Positions 33,075 through 43,089 of a stretch of DNA of 64,000 nt are shown here, piece after piece. A program made the position numbers and the translations under genes. This DNA comes from Ancylostoma caninum (taxonomy: Eukaryota > Nematoda > Chromadorea > Rhabditida > Ancylostomatidae). The notes beneath the pieces are model-generated. The model was not told the DNA's origin. It ran no database searches and saw only the letters and a list, made by a program, of their open reading frames with translations. The stretch covers positions 372,001 to 436,000 of the forward strand of contig JBAJFG010000226.1 of assembly GCA_037903475.1 (NCBI GenBank). The letters run 5' to 3'. Position 1 is the first letter of the stretch; the number at the start of each line of letters is the position of its first letter.

Positions 33075-34580
33075 CTAGTTTGTGATAGACATGTTTTGGA
33101 TGAGTTCTTTGAAGAAATTTTTGATTTTCTTGAATTTTCTAAGTTCTTGGTATTTATAGGTTATACTTTTGTTAACGCAAACACATTTTATAACAGCTTT
33201 AGAGATGAGGTCAGTATTATATTGCAATTTTTTAAGGGAATTGACTAAAGTATAAAGACGTTGTTTGAAGTCTTCAAAATGAGTGCAAGACCTGGAAATG
33301 CGAAGAACTTCCGTATAGGTAACTGAAACTTTAATTGTATTGCTTATATGTGAAGTTCCATGGCTAAATCTACTGACTTGAAAATTAAAATAGTCCGTCT
33401 TGATGTACTGTTTTGTGATAATTATGTCGTTATTAATCGTAATATTTAGATCTAGGAAGATACACTCAAATAAATTTTTGTGGGTAGATTCCATGTCCAA
33501 AATATTGTCATAAGTTCTACTGAGATATTCAAGGATATTTTCTTCACTCTGGTTATGTACAATGAGTATGTCATCTATGTATCTAAATGGATAGAAGATT
33601 TTATTAATATTAGAAGTATGTTTTGAAACATGTACATATTCGAAATAGGAAAGTGTGAGATCTGCTAAAACTGTGCTTGCGTTCCCACCTTGAGGAACTC
33701 CTATAGTCTGTTTGAATAGTAAATTACCTACCATGCAATAACTATTTTCAAGCAAAGTTTCGAGTAAATAAAGAATATCCTCTATTTTGTAGTATTTATA
33801 ATTTTTATTTTCATACATATCATTCGAATAGAAGACTCGTTTTTTACTAGTAATAACATAGGTCTTATTAGCATTTTTAAAGCAAATTTTCATAATTTCT
33901 CTAAGATTATTTATGATTATGTTATGGGGGATGTTGGTGAACATATTGGTGAAATCAGCGGAAAAAATTCTTTTATTAGAACCTTTAATATTGATAAGTT
34001 GTTCGGAAATGTTAATGTCATTGATAGACCAGTAGGTTTTGTGAGTATTTTTAATCTTTTGTACCATACTTACGTAGTTTTTAAAATGATTACGGAAGTG
34101 TGTGAAAATTTTCATGACTTCTATAGAAAGTGGTTTAATGCTACTTGTTGCAGCACCCGTGATAAACCTAAATTTTGTAAGTGTTTTATGTAACTTAGGT
34201 ATGCAATAAATATTAGGTATTTTGGAGCCGGGAGTAATATCTAAAAGGTTATTTTTGAGGAAATTAGAATGTTTGTTTACGACTTCCGTTAAGCTAAGAT
34301 TTCTAGCTAGTGTATAAATGTTGTTAATATTTGTATCTGAAGGACACATTTCATTAACAATAGCGGTTAAGCAAAGTTTTTTGCAAACGATGTCGAAGTT
34401 TGAACTTGCCTTGTCCAGTGGACATAATATGAAAGATTGTTGTATTTTTTTAATGTCTTTAGTCAAATTTTTAGAATTTAAGTTAACATCCAAATCTTCG
34501 CAATGACTATATATCAATCTTCTATTGTGATTATATATAAGGTTTTGATAAATATTAGAGAGAATGTTTTTATTATATGT
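33075..34580 (-). CDS. Penelope-like reverse transcriptase domain
   Basis: An open frame of about 500 residues reads inward from the insertion boundary. Diagnostic parts in order are LCPLDKASSNFDI, IPNIYCIPKLHKT, RFITGAATSSIKPLS, FSADFTNMFTNIP (first catalytic aspartate), TIGVPQGGNASTVLADLTL and YIDDILIV (catalytic pair), then a lysine-rich C-terminus ending KELIQNMSITN. All polymerase motifs look intact, so only upstream damage inactivates it. No endonuclease follows the stop at 33075. The protein would reverse-transcribe the element RNA at the nick made by its GIY-YIG domain. Confidence 0.95.
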   Translation of the reverse strand, partial: TYNKNILSNIYQNLIYNHNRRLIYSHCEDLDVNLNSKNLTKDIKKIQQSFILCPLDKASSNFDIVCKKLCLTAIVNEMCPSDTNINNIYTLARNLSLTEVVNKHSNFLKNNLLDITPGSKIPNIYCIPKLHKTLTKFRFITGAATSSIKPLSIEVMKIFTHFRNHFKNYVSMVQKIKNTHKTYWSINDINISEQLINIKGSNKRIFSADFTNMFTNIPHNIIINNLREIMKICFKNANKTYVITSKKRVFYSNDMYENKNYKYYKIEDILYLLETLLENSYCMVGNLLFKQTIGVPQGGNASTVLADLTLSYFEYVHVSKHTSNINKIFYPFRYIDDILIVHNQSEENILEYLSRTYDNILDMESTHKNLFECIFLDLNITINNDIIITKQYIKTDYFNFQVSRFSHGTSHISNTIKVSVTYTEVLRISRSCTHFEDFKQRLYTLVNSLKKLQYNTDLISKAVIKCVCVNKSITYKYQELRKFKKIKNFFKELIQNMSITN

Positions 34581-34749
34581 TCCAACTAGCGCCCCTTCGG
34601 GACGCTAGAAAGTGGGGTGGGGCAGCCACTTGGGACATGTGCAAACGCTTCACACTTGCCAAATCTCTAGAAAATCGATAGAGAAGCAGAATCAATCTTC
34701 CAATGGGCCCAAACATGAAGTCCTCCTTATGAGTTGAGTATGAGAATGA

Positions 34750-36085
34750 GAAGTTCGTTCCCCATCGTATGGCGTATTCGTGCGTATTCCTCACTATCGG
34801 GCCAACGCAGACGCGTTCTCCATCGGCGGAAATGTATCCTGCCGTTCCCCACACTATTGGACAAAGCGAAATCGTATCCGAGTGTTTTCCACACTACTGG
34901 GCCGCAGCGGACTTTCCTCCATCGGTGGACCCCTATTCTGGCGCCATCTTCACTATTAGGCCTGAACCGTATCCTGGTATCCTCCACTTTACTGAGTCAC
35001 AGCGGACCAATCCTATATTGGCGGACCCGTATCTTGGTGTTATCCATACTATTGAGCCACGGCGGCCCTTCCTCCATCAGAGCGCCCACATTCTGGCGCC
35101 TTCCTCACAGTTAGGGCAAGCCGGATCCGTTCTCCAGGGGCGGGTTCGCATCCTGGCATTCTCAACACTATCGGACTAAAATGAACCCGTATCCTGACGT
35201 TCTCCACACCATTGGGCCCTGGCGGGCCTTTCTCCATCGGTGGACACGTATCTCGGCGTCCGCCGCACCATTGGGCCACGTCGGGCCCTTTCTCCATCGG
35301 TGGACCCGTGTCTCGGCGTCCGCCGCACCATTGGGCCACGGCGGGCCCTTTCTCCATCGGTGGACCCGTGTCTCGGCGTCCCCCGCACCATTGGGCCACG
35401 GCGGGCCCTTTCTTCATCGGTGGACCCGTATCCTGACGTCCCCCGCACCATTGAGCCCTCGCGGGCCTTTCTCCATCGGTGGATCCATTTCTTGGCGTTC
35501 CCCACAGCACTGGGCCACGTCGGGCCCTTTCTCCATAGCTGGACCCACGTCCGTCATGGCGTTCCCCACAGCACTGGGCCACGGCGGGCCCTTTCTCCAT
35601 CGGTGGCCCCGTATCTTGGCGTTCCTCACGGCACTGGGCTGCGGCGGGCCCTTTCTCCATCGGTGGACCCGTATCTCGGCGTCCGCCGCACCATTGGGCC
35701 ACGGCGGGCCCTTTCTCCATCGGTGGACCCGTATCGGCGTGCCGCGTCCGGGCCTTTCTCCATCGGTGGACCCGTGTCCTGGCGTTTACAGCCGCTTGGC
35801 CACGGCGGGCCCTTTCTCCATCGGTGGACCCGTGTCTCGGCGTCCCCCGCACCATTGGGCCCTGGCGGGCCTTTTCTCCATAGCTGGACCCACGGCATGG
35901 CGTTCCCCACAGCACTGGGCCACGGCGGGCCTTTCTCCATCGGTGGACCGTTTCGTATCTTGGCCCGTATCCTCCGCCGCACCATACGGCGGGCCCTTTC
36001 TCATCGTTGGACCCGTGTCTGGAGTTCCCCACAGCACTGGGCCGCGGCGGGCCCTTTCTCCATCGGTGGACCCGTATCCGTATAT
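34750..36085 (+). repeat. 60-bp minisatellite array
   Basis: From 35220 rightward, units reading GGACCCGTATCTCGGCGTCC then GCCGCACCATTGGGCCACGG then CGGGCCCTTTCTCCATCGGT repeat at exactly 60 bp; leftward they decay. Because 60 is divisible by three, frames of more than 350 residues made of 20-residue repeats stay open on both strands. They are not genes. Confidence 0.95.
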
Positions 36086-36130
36086 AGTTGATTGGATATA
36101 CAATGTCATGCATTCCTATTTAAGAGGCTT

Positions 36131-36614
36131 TTACTCTTTGTTAGTGCAGAAGCTTTCTCGAAACGAACGGATGTCACGACTACACAATCGCCGCGAGAAT
36201 TCAGCATGGGATGCGGCAATAGCATCCACCAGATGAGGCGACCGCGTAGGTCCAGCCTTCCGGAAGCTTCCGAGACGCTGCAGCTCTCATAGCACCCGTT
36301 CATTTCTTCCGACAAGTGCACACAGATTCGCAACAGTGGAAGGCTGGTTTTCCTGCTGCGTACATTGTGCAGCCTGAAAGCTGTAAACACTCCCTCACTC
36401 CTATGCGGCGAGACCGCCAGCGAAGGTGATGAAATCACCATCCCGTGCATGCGGGAGAGCCAGCCGTGACGTAATTGCGGGTCCCGAAGCGAACGTGTCT
36501 GCGTCCATGGAAATCGGCCATTTCGCCCCACAGTCTGCGCCTCAAGATTGCGGTGTCTATGAGTGCCGCCCCGTATCTCTAACCGCTCTAGCCCCCTTAC
36601 GGCGCTTTGTTTAA
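36131..36614 (+). repeat. terminal module of the satellite-bearing element, copy 2
   Basis: Aligned with 12441-12914 over its full length. It forms the right end of the insertion in the Penelope ORF. Confidence 0.8.
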
Positions 36615-37277
36615 TAGATATCATATTTTTTGTCTATTATATTGATAATATTTTCTATGAATTTCCCCCAGATTTCTTTAATTTTTTCCGTGGTGAGGTT
36701 ATAGGGAGGTCGATATTTTGTGCCTTTATTGAGTAAGTAATAGCATGGTCTGTTTCTGAAAATATTAATATCTCTGGTTATTACATGACCATGGAATTTG
36801 TCTAAGAAGGAATTATACTGGCTACATATGCAAATAGTGTTGTCAATATTCAAATCATTTATGTTCCTAATGAATTGATTATAATTATATAACAATGAAG
36901 ATATGGGTTTATTATATTCATACACAACTCGGAAAGGTACGTAATTTTTTGTAGTATTACCTTTAATAAGTTGAACAGTATGGTTATTGTTAATTTTTTT
37001 ATTTATATTAACCGTCTCAAGAATACGGCTATAAAAAGGGAATTTTATATTGACAAAGTTGGTGTTTTTGAGTTTTTTTTACTGTGGGACTTATAAAGTT
37101 GTGATAGCAGAGAACACTAAGTAAGACAAGTTTTTGTTTAGGGGTTAAATTAAGTGCTTCAATTTTGTAGGAAGTTATCATAATGAGTTCATTAATGTAC
37201 TTTTTATCTTTATTTTTGAATAATCTAAAGATATCATATGAACTGTTTGTTGTATGGGATACGGGGTCATAAGTAAT
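36611..37277 (-). pseudogene. Penelope linker and conserved N-terminal core
   Basis: After the endonuclease the frame continues with YDIFRLFKNKDKKYINELI and ALNLTPKQKLVLLSVLCYH, shifts by one base in a T8 run at 37073-37080, then reads NFVNIKFPFYSRILETVNI, RVVYEYNKPISSLLYNYN, and FHGHVITRDINIFRNRPCY followed by LLNKGTKYRPPYNL. The HGHVIT..D.NI and KG.KYR phrases are characteristic of the region preceding reverse transcriptase in Penelope proteins. It ends at KKYDIY where the insertion begins. Confidence 0.85.
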
Positions 37278-37279
37278 TT

Positions 37280-37947
37280 AATTCAAAAAAGTTCTTTTTC
37301 TCTTAGGATGTGATTATCTATATTTTCTTGGTGATTGTCTAGTATTGTAACATTAATTTGTTTAGCATGACAGTTTTCTTCTGAGAAGTGTTTGTAGAAG
37401 ATTTTGCAATTATCACCATTATTTATAAAACGTAAATGCTCCTTGATTCTGTATTTAAGCTTACGTTTAGTTATACCTACATATTGTAGTCCACATGTTG
37501 TACATGAGAGGCAGTAAACAACGTTAGTGGAATCGCAAATGGCTATGTTATATTTATGTGTATTTATAATAAATTTTGTTGTATGTGAATAAATTTTGTT
37601 ATCATGGTTGAGGATGCTGCATATAGAGCAGTTTCTGCCGCAGTGAGAGCCCATCATATTAGTACCAAAATTCTGTAGGCTGTACGTGCCGTTTACCTTA
37701 CTTTTGTAGAAGACTAAACCCTGAAAATAAGAAGAATTGGTAATGGTATGGTTTTGATTGTTTTTTGGCCTAGATCTAAGGTAGAGGATGGCCCCATCCT
37801 TCTACCAGAGGGAAGGTTACCTAAAGGTTTTGGAAGGTTTGCTTCTTGGGGGCGGCACTCCCACAGGAGCAATACTACCGGAGGCGCAGTACTTACCCTC
37901 CCATGCCAGTAGCTACTTGTAGAACCCCATCGGTAGTATTGGTGCAA
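37280..37947 (-). CDS. Penelope GIY-YIG endonuclease with 5' exon and intron
   Basis: Exon 1 (37947-37897) starts MHQYYRWGSTSSYWHGR and ends at AGG|GTAAGT. The intron 37896-37721 ends TTATTTTCAG. Exon 2 continues in the same phase with GLVFYKSKVNGTYSLQNFG, a cysteine cluster HCGRNCSICS, then VVYCLSCTTCGLQYVGITK and KLKYRIKEHLRF, which is the GIY-YIG pattern with the zinc-binding cysteines usual in Penelope endonucleases. A TGA at 37283-37281 replaces the tryptophan expected after EKELF. The endonuclease would nick target DNA for primed reverse transcription. The intron is inferred from borders and phase only. Confidence 0.8.
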
Positions 37948-37950
37948 AAG

Positions 37951-38677
37951 TGCAAAATTAAGTTAGAAAGTGAGTGTGAAAAAAAAAGAAGGAAAAACTA
38001 ACCCACCTAGAGTAAGGTAAGTACAGCCTGTCCCCTTATTTTTAAAGGACTGTGTAAATTGATGAGAAGTATCATTCGAATTACAATTATGAATATAGTA
38101 AAGATTTATTATATGTTACTATGAATAACAGAGTAGGAAGGGAAAATGGTTTGGGTTAAGAAAATTAGGACTACCAAAAATATGTTGAAAATTTAACTGG
38201 AATAGAGAATATAAATAACAGGAAAGGTTGACAATTGTAGAGAATAAGAGGCAATTATAAATAGAGGAATGTGACTATAAAATGATATGAGAAAGTTGGA
38301 AAAGTTGAGGAGAAAATAATAGTTCAGAATATGGTTAATGATGGAAATGCAAGAAAAAATGTAGAAACTTGGACCAAATCAAGTTGATGACCCAATTTGG
38401 ATTAGGCGGATAAAAGTTGGATGTTGGACGGATGATAAAAAATGGACAAAATACACGGGTGTACTGTAAGAAGGAATTTTGGGCCTTAAATCATTTTGGC
38501 TGGACCTGGTGTCACATTGCGAAGACGGTATCTTTGTGGTTCTCCCATTATTTGAATGACCATAGTCTTATTCCATTGTACTGGTGTTACTTTGATAAGG
38601 TTATAGGCTAAAGTATATTGTTATCGTGAATATTGTTCCGAGGACTCATTGGAAGAATTATAGTTTATATATTTCAG
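37951..38677. other. A/T-rich spacer between Penelope 5' end and unknown gene
   Basis: A plus-strand stretch near 38440-38530 reads VYCKKEFWALNHFGWTWCH before a GTATCT donor-like site and could be an upstream exon of the next gene; I could not link it. Confidence 0.4.
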
Positions 38678-41600
38678 GTGGAATATGGAGGAGAGAAAGC
38701 AGCAGTATGTGGAGAGTGTTCATAACAAAGTACTGACGGAGTGGGTAAGGATTGTCAACCTTCCGATATCAATGAGGAAAGACTTCAGGCTAATGATTGA
38801 GGAAATAATAAACCTGCTAGGGTGAGTTAATGTAAAGATAGAAAGGATATGTTACAATTAGTTATTACTTACTGTATTATAGCTATAAGATGTATGAGAT
38901 GTAATTGCACACAATGTATGTCGTAATGCGTAGTTGGACAAAAAATCGATAATATCAGAGAACGATTTTTATATGTAACACTCGGCAAATGTAAGGTGGA
39001 TTACTTGATTAATGGACGTATAATGTTAAGTACACTTATGTAAAGTTGTAAGTAGTATTTTGCAGATATGATCGTGAAGCTGAAAAGGACCCTTCACCAC
39101 TGAGTTGGCCAAGGCCTGCAGGCATTGGTAGTCAAACGATGGCTCTGACGGTAAGCTATTAGGTCGTCAAGTATGAAATGTCTGATTTTATGAGCGGTCA
39201 GTTTGACAGTCTGTATCTTCGAAAATTTACTAGATCTCTTCTCACCTTTATTTTCATTATGAAGATACATCCTCTTCCTTTCAAAATCGCTTCCTGGGTT
39301 TTTGATCAGTTTTCGAATTTTCGTTTGAAAGCATTTCTTGTAGAACTACTCAAAGACGAAAAATCGTGTCGTTTTGGAACATCGGTTCCATTTTTCAGCT
39401 ATTAGAGCCGGGGAAGCTGGGAACATCAGGGTAGTGTTAAGGGACATTTGGCTAGTAAATGCACTGAATAGTGTTTGCTTGGGAAGTTCTGCTCAGGTGA
39501 CAAAAATCTGCAAAGTAAGCCTTATGATGAACCTGGATTTCGATGAGCTGGAAGCCGTAGCCGAAGCGGATAGGAGTCAAACTAAGTCAGCATAAGTAGC
39601 AAGATGTGATCTTGATAATGCAATAATATTTAGATACTCAAGGCAATATGACCATTAAAAGTGGTTCGGTAAACGAATTTTTCCCAGTTTGACCCTCAAA
39701 AATGGGTGCCAATTTTTGACCATTTTTCACAAATCCACGCTGCTTAAGCCAGAGGAGCAGGGGTGAGGACCCACCTGCCAGTCACTGTACTGAGCAAATC
39801 TTGCTCTATTTGACCACAACTCCTTTCAGGGATTAGCTCACTTCTTGCTGGAGAAAATGTTCAATTTTCAACATCATGTTGGAAACGCTCTTCCTCACTT
39901 GATCGCCCATAGCTTTCCATGCTTCTAAGGTGTTGGAGCAGCCAAGCCATATTTAAGATGGCAAGGCTATGGAGATAGTATAGGAGCATATTCGGATATC
40001 TTATACTGCATCTTGCTTTAGAAACAAAACTCAAAATCTTCTCATCCAAAATCAGACATTTCATACTTGACGACCTAATATTTATTGGAGTAAATAATGA
40101 AGTTGTATAAGTGTATGGATATTGGATAAGGTTGACATGGCATTATTAAATTATAATAAGGACTAGATGTATTATATAGGATTATGTCTTGACCATTATG
40201 TTCCAGGTTAAAACTACTTATACTTTCTGGATGTGGTTCGGTAATGTTGGAAGGAACCGACTAAAGGACTACAATAACAAGAATAAAACTAATATAGTTG
40301 TCGTGACTCTTCGCCACGACTTCCTATCAAAGGACGCCTTCGACCAACGTCAACTGGTCCCGCAACGAAGTCCGCGGTGCGCGCTCACTCTCAGCCGTAT
40401 TCACTCGCGGAGTACGCCGCTGACTGGCCACGCCCACTGCCCAAAATGCTATAAATACGGCCCGTTCCATCACACGGCTTCACTTCACCTCACTTCACTT
40501 CACTTCGCCTCGCTTCGCTTCAACTTCATCCGCGTTCACCGTTCCATCCGCTCCGACGTCCTATCCGGAGCCCGCCGTGGTCCATGGTTCGATGATGCTG
40601 GTCGCCGTCCTGCTGTTCGAAGACGAAGGAATCCACGATAGCCAAGTCGATGCTCCAGAAGATCCTGTCGAGCCGTTGTCATGATCCTGCAGTCGCCGCG
40701 CGTGTCCAACAGGCCGGTTTATGACTTGACCCAGTAACATCTTGTGGTTTAGTCTTGTTATTGTATTGATGTGATTTTCTGATGGGGAATATGAATGTGG
40801 CTATTTACATGGTGTAATGGTGTGAAGAAGAAGGAATATGTGAAGATCAGCAGTGTTTGGTAATATCTGATCGATAGACACTAGTTATGTGCTGGGCGTT
40901 GGGATAATCGCGGTCAGGGTTTCAAGCAGTCTATGCTCGCGCCCGCTTGTCGCTCGCTTAGGGTAGTAGGCCTCTAACACTTTGCCCGCTGGCTTGCGAG
41001 CCCACTATTTCTGCGCGCCGCGGTACTACCCTCTTGCAGCCTTGTGGGTTCTGGTCAAACCCTCTTTTGTCGTGTCCGGTTCGGGTGCTACCACCGACGC
41101 CCGGACCGGGCGCGACAATAGTATTTTTGCAAGAGCAAACACTAAAAAAGTCGGACACCAACAAGCTATGGTAACTATGTTTTGAAAAGAAGACTAAACA
41201 TTGGTTGAGAATAACATAATATGTGAATTTCAGCCTTTATTTGAGAAATAAAATGAGGGAAAAATATGTGGCAGCGTCAAAAAAGCCTACAGAAATGTTT
41301 GTTCGGAAAGGAAAACTTGTCATCAATGATGTTGGTACGGTAAGTTGAGGTATTGGAAACTATTTGGACCAGTAGTAATGATTCAATTATAGTTTGAACC
41401 TGTGATTCTTGCTGAATAGGCTTGGTTGGTCCTTTCCTGATTGGAATGGGTTGCCTTTTGATGAACTACTTGATGTGCGAATAAAGAAGGAGAAGGAGGT
41501 AATTATCTTTGTAAGTTATTAGTATGATAACACAAGAAATTAATTACAGGCTGGCAGATTGCCGATTGGGCCTTTAACTTTGCCTAGTCTAGAGAATACT

Positions 41601-41795
41601 GAGAAGGAAAACACAAATCATTCCACGTCTACGTCTGGCAGTTATTCTGATGTGGTAGGTAAAGTGCATATGTAGAATATGGATAAAAAAAAACTATGTA
41701 GTATTTGTGTATGAGTGGAATTATAGGCAAGAGGTGTAAAAAGGAATGCTGTTGATGGCTCAGAAAACCACGGTGTTATGCCAGAAAGGAGATGA
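38678..41795 (+). CDS. seven-exon gene of unknown function, exon 3 split by a solo LTR
   Basis: Exons: 38678-38821 (ATG 38685, six bases after a TATATTTCAG site, as if trans-spliced), 39066-39150, 40207-40298 plus 41123-41170 (LTR between), 41234-41339, 41420-41498, 41550-41654, 41727-41795 (stop TGA). Borders are GT..AG with nematode T-rich acceptors. Phases agree at 1-2, 2-3, 3-4, 5-6 and 6-7; 4-5 is off by one. Removing the LTR and one duplication restores exon 3 (TNIVFLQEQTLKKSD). The product, about 240 residues, starts MEERKQQYVESVHNKVL, contains YTFWMWFGNVGRNRLKDY and SFPDWNGLPFDELLD, and ends in a serine/threonine-rich tail. AATAAA follows at 41965. No family recognised; this copy is probably broken. 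Confidence 0.6.
39159..40078 (+). mobile_element. mariner-like element, 920 bp, degenerate
   Basis: Ends are inverted repeats starting TTAGGTCGTCAAGTATGAAA and running about 32 bp, flanked by TA (39157-39158 and 40079-40080). Inside, a plus-strand frame keeps NLDFDELEAVAEADRSQT, the linker after the mariner helix-turn-helix region, but stops and frame changes abolish the rest. It lies in intron 2 of the unknown gene. Confidence 0.85.
40299..41117 (+). mobile_element. solo LTR (819 bp) with perfect 5-bp duplication
   Basis: Begins TGTCGTGACTC and ends GGGCGCGACA. ATAGT lies immediately on both sides (40294-40298, 41118-41122). It holds a TATA box, runs of CTTCACTTCACTT-type repeat, and no coding region. 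Ends TGTCG/CGACA match those of the LTR-like repeats at 17.2 and 22.6 kb. It interrupts exon 3 of the unknown gene. Confidence 0.9.
40450..40457 (+). promoter_or_regulatory. TATA box of the solo LTR
   Basis: TATAAATA lies 151 bases inside the LTR, in G+C-rich surroundings, as expected of an LTR promoter. Confidence 0.55.
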
Positions 41796-41964
41796 GGAAG
41801 CAATCCGATAAGCTTGTTATTTTAAGAATGTATGCGTTCGATGAATTTTTGAATTTGAGATGTTTGTGTTTTCTTTATTAGGTGTCGGTAATTTTGAGGT
41901 AAATGTACCTTTTCAATACAATGCGTGTCAATACTACATATAGGTAGTATACTTTTTATCCAAG

Positions 41965-41970
41965 AATAAA
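41965..41970 (+). promoter_or_regulatory. polyadenylation signal AATAAA
   Basis: First AATAAA downstream of the stop codon of the seven-exon gene, 170 bases away. Confidence 0.5.
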
Positions 41971-42013
41971 AACTTTTGAACCCATCATGTTGTATTGTGA
42001 AAAGTTTGTGAAT

Positions 42014-42600
42014 TCAACTAGGTATATTTATGTTTGGTTATGTATGTATTAATAGTTAGTATGGTAAAGATGGCTATCCTGTTGGATAGCTATGACCGGT
42101 TGGTCTAGATATGGCCAGTTGGCCTGGCAAGTATGTAGGGAACATACTTGCATCGAATAATTGTGATGAATATTAGAGTTAAGTTTTGAAATTATTCGAA
42201 CTAGGTAAATACTAGTTCTGGGTAGCCCTCAAGAACTAGTAAACACTTAGTTGATGTTGAATAACTATAAAAGGATGAGTTGAGAGTAAAAGAAATTATG
42301 TAGGGGTATAAGTGTGCCTGTTTCACCTCTTTCCCTAAAGAGGACTTAAGTGTTAAAAGAGAAGGCCACTCCCCGAGAATCGTCAGCAGGGAGGGAGTGG
42401 GGTTCCGTGTAAGTATAAGTGAGAGTGAAAGGGAAGTTAGTTGGGGATTTATATAGTGGGGAGTAATGTGATGGCGGGAAGGAGGTCAGAAAAGAAGCAA
42501 GAGATCAATACCTATTATGTGATAGACATGTTTTGGATGAGTTCTTTGAAGAAATTCTTGATTTTCTTGAATTTTCTAAGTTCTTGGTATTTACAGGTTA
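42014..42600 (-). mobile_element. Penelope 3' fragment, copy B
   Basis: Nearly identical to 47884-48452 and, from about 42257, to 32826-33165. On the minus strand it holds the last codons of the reverse transcriptase and the 3' untranslated region with two stem-loops. It ends abruptly at 42600 against a hairpin repeat. Confidence 0.85.
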
Positions 42601-42601
42601 C

Positions 42602-42664
42602 CAGTCTGGCCGTCCGGCTAACGCCGGACTTCCAGACTTCTACTGATGCTCGCTTCGCCCGCAT
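42602..42664 (+). repeat. short hairpin repeat, copy 3
   Basis: CAGTCTGGCCGTCCGGCTAA then CGCCGGACTTCCAGAC, like 13114-13177, directly joined to the Penelope fragment. Confidence 0.75.
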
Positions 42665-43089
42665 ACTCTGCATACGATGCAGAAAAGAACGTGGACAGAT
42701 TTAGTAGGTCCTGTACCCACCCGAGTAAGTCCATCGACTTTTGGAAAGGTCTCGATTGCGTGAGCGGTAGCCTTCCTCCACATGGGAGAAGTAATTTCTT
42801 TTGACTGGCCCTAGTGGTCGTTGTTAATTGGACGTAGCCGATTCAGTGGAAATGCTCTCTTTGAATAATCTATCTTTAGCAGGTTGTTGTTGTAACTCAA
42901 GTGATAAGGTTCTGCCCATGTATAAAAACAGAGTGAAGGGTGGGGTCGATTCAGATACCAATGCACTGGAATAAGGAGGAGAATACGGATTGGAATAACG
43001 TGCACCTAGGTCACATAGATAGAAGGAATAGCCGGAACGGGTGCCACGGAACCATTCATGAAGAAATTTACCTAGTCCGTGACCTCTTC
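42665..43089. other. no supported gene
   Basis: Mixed sequence before the minisatellite. Nothing recognised. Confidence 0.4.

Larger units (their letters stand above)
34581..36614 (+). mobile_element. 2.0-kb satellite-bearing insertion inside the Penelope ORF
   Basis: The Penelope frame stops at KKYDIY on one side and resumes at TYNKNIL on the other, which fixes the insertion at about 34581-36614. The left end is TCCAACTAGCGCCCC with a small stem AGCG.CCC..GGG.CGCT; the right end is a stem-loop then TTGTTTAAT. I see no clear inverted ends or target duplication. A stem near each end, a tandem-repeat core and no coding capacity recall Helentron-type non-autonomous elements, but diagnostic bases are missing, so the class stays open. 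Confidence 0.75.
32823..37950 (-). mobile_element. Penelope-like element with N-terminal GIY-YIG (permuted)
   Basis: On the minus strand the order is: short 5' exon (37947-37897), intron, GIY-YIG domain (37720-37283), linker and conserved Penelope N-terminal core (37277-36611), nested insertion, reverse transcriptase (34580-33075), 3' untranslated region to about 32823. All coding parts belong to one interrupted frame. Canonical Penelope elements carry the endonuclease after the reverse transcriptase; the order here matches the permuted clade described for Naiad/Chlamys elements. Damage: a TGA at the conserved tryptophan after EKELF, a frameshift in a T8 run (37073-37080), and the 2-kb insertion. 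Truncated 3' copies occur at 42.0-42.6, 44.64-44.71 and 47.9-48.5 kb. Confidence 0.85.

Noticed and set aside
35049..36236. Two long open frames of about 350 codons on opposite strands
   Set aside because: They are 20-residue repeats produced by a 60-bp minisatellite and are open on both strands; no start context, domain or splice support.
34581..36614. Helitron call for the insertion in the Penelope ORF
   Set aside because: Neither end shows the TC start with a CTRR finish between A and T; stem-loops alone are not enough, so the class was left open.
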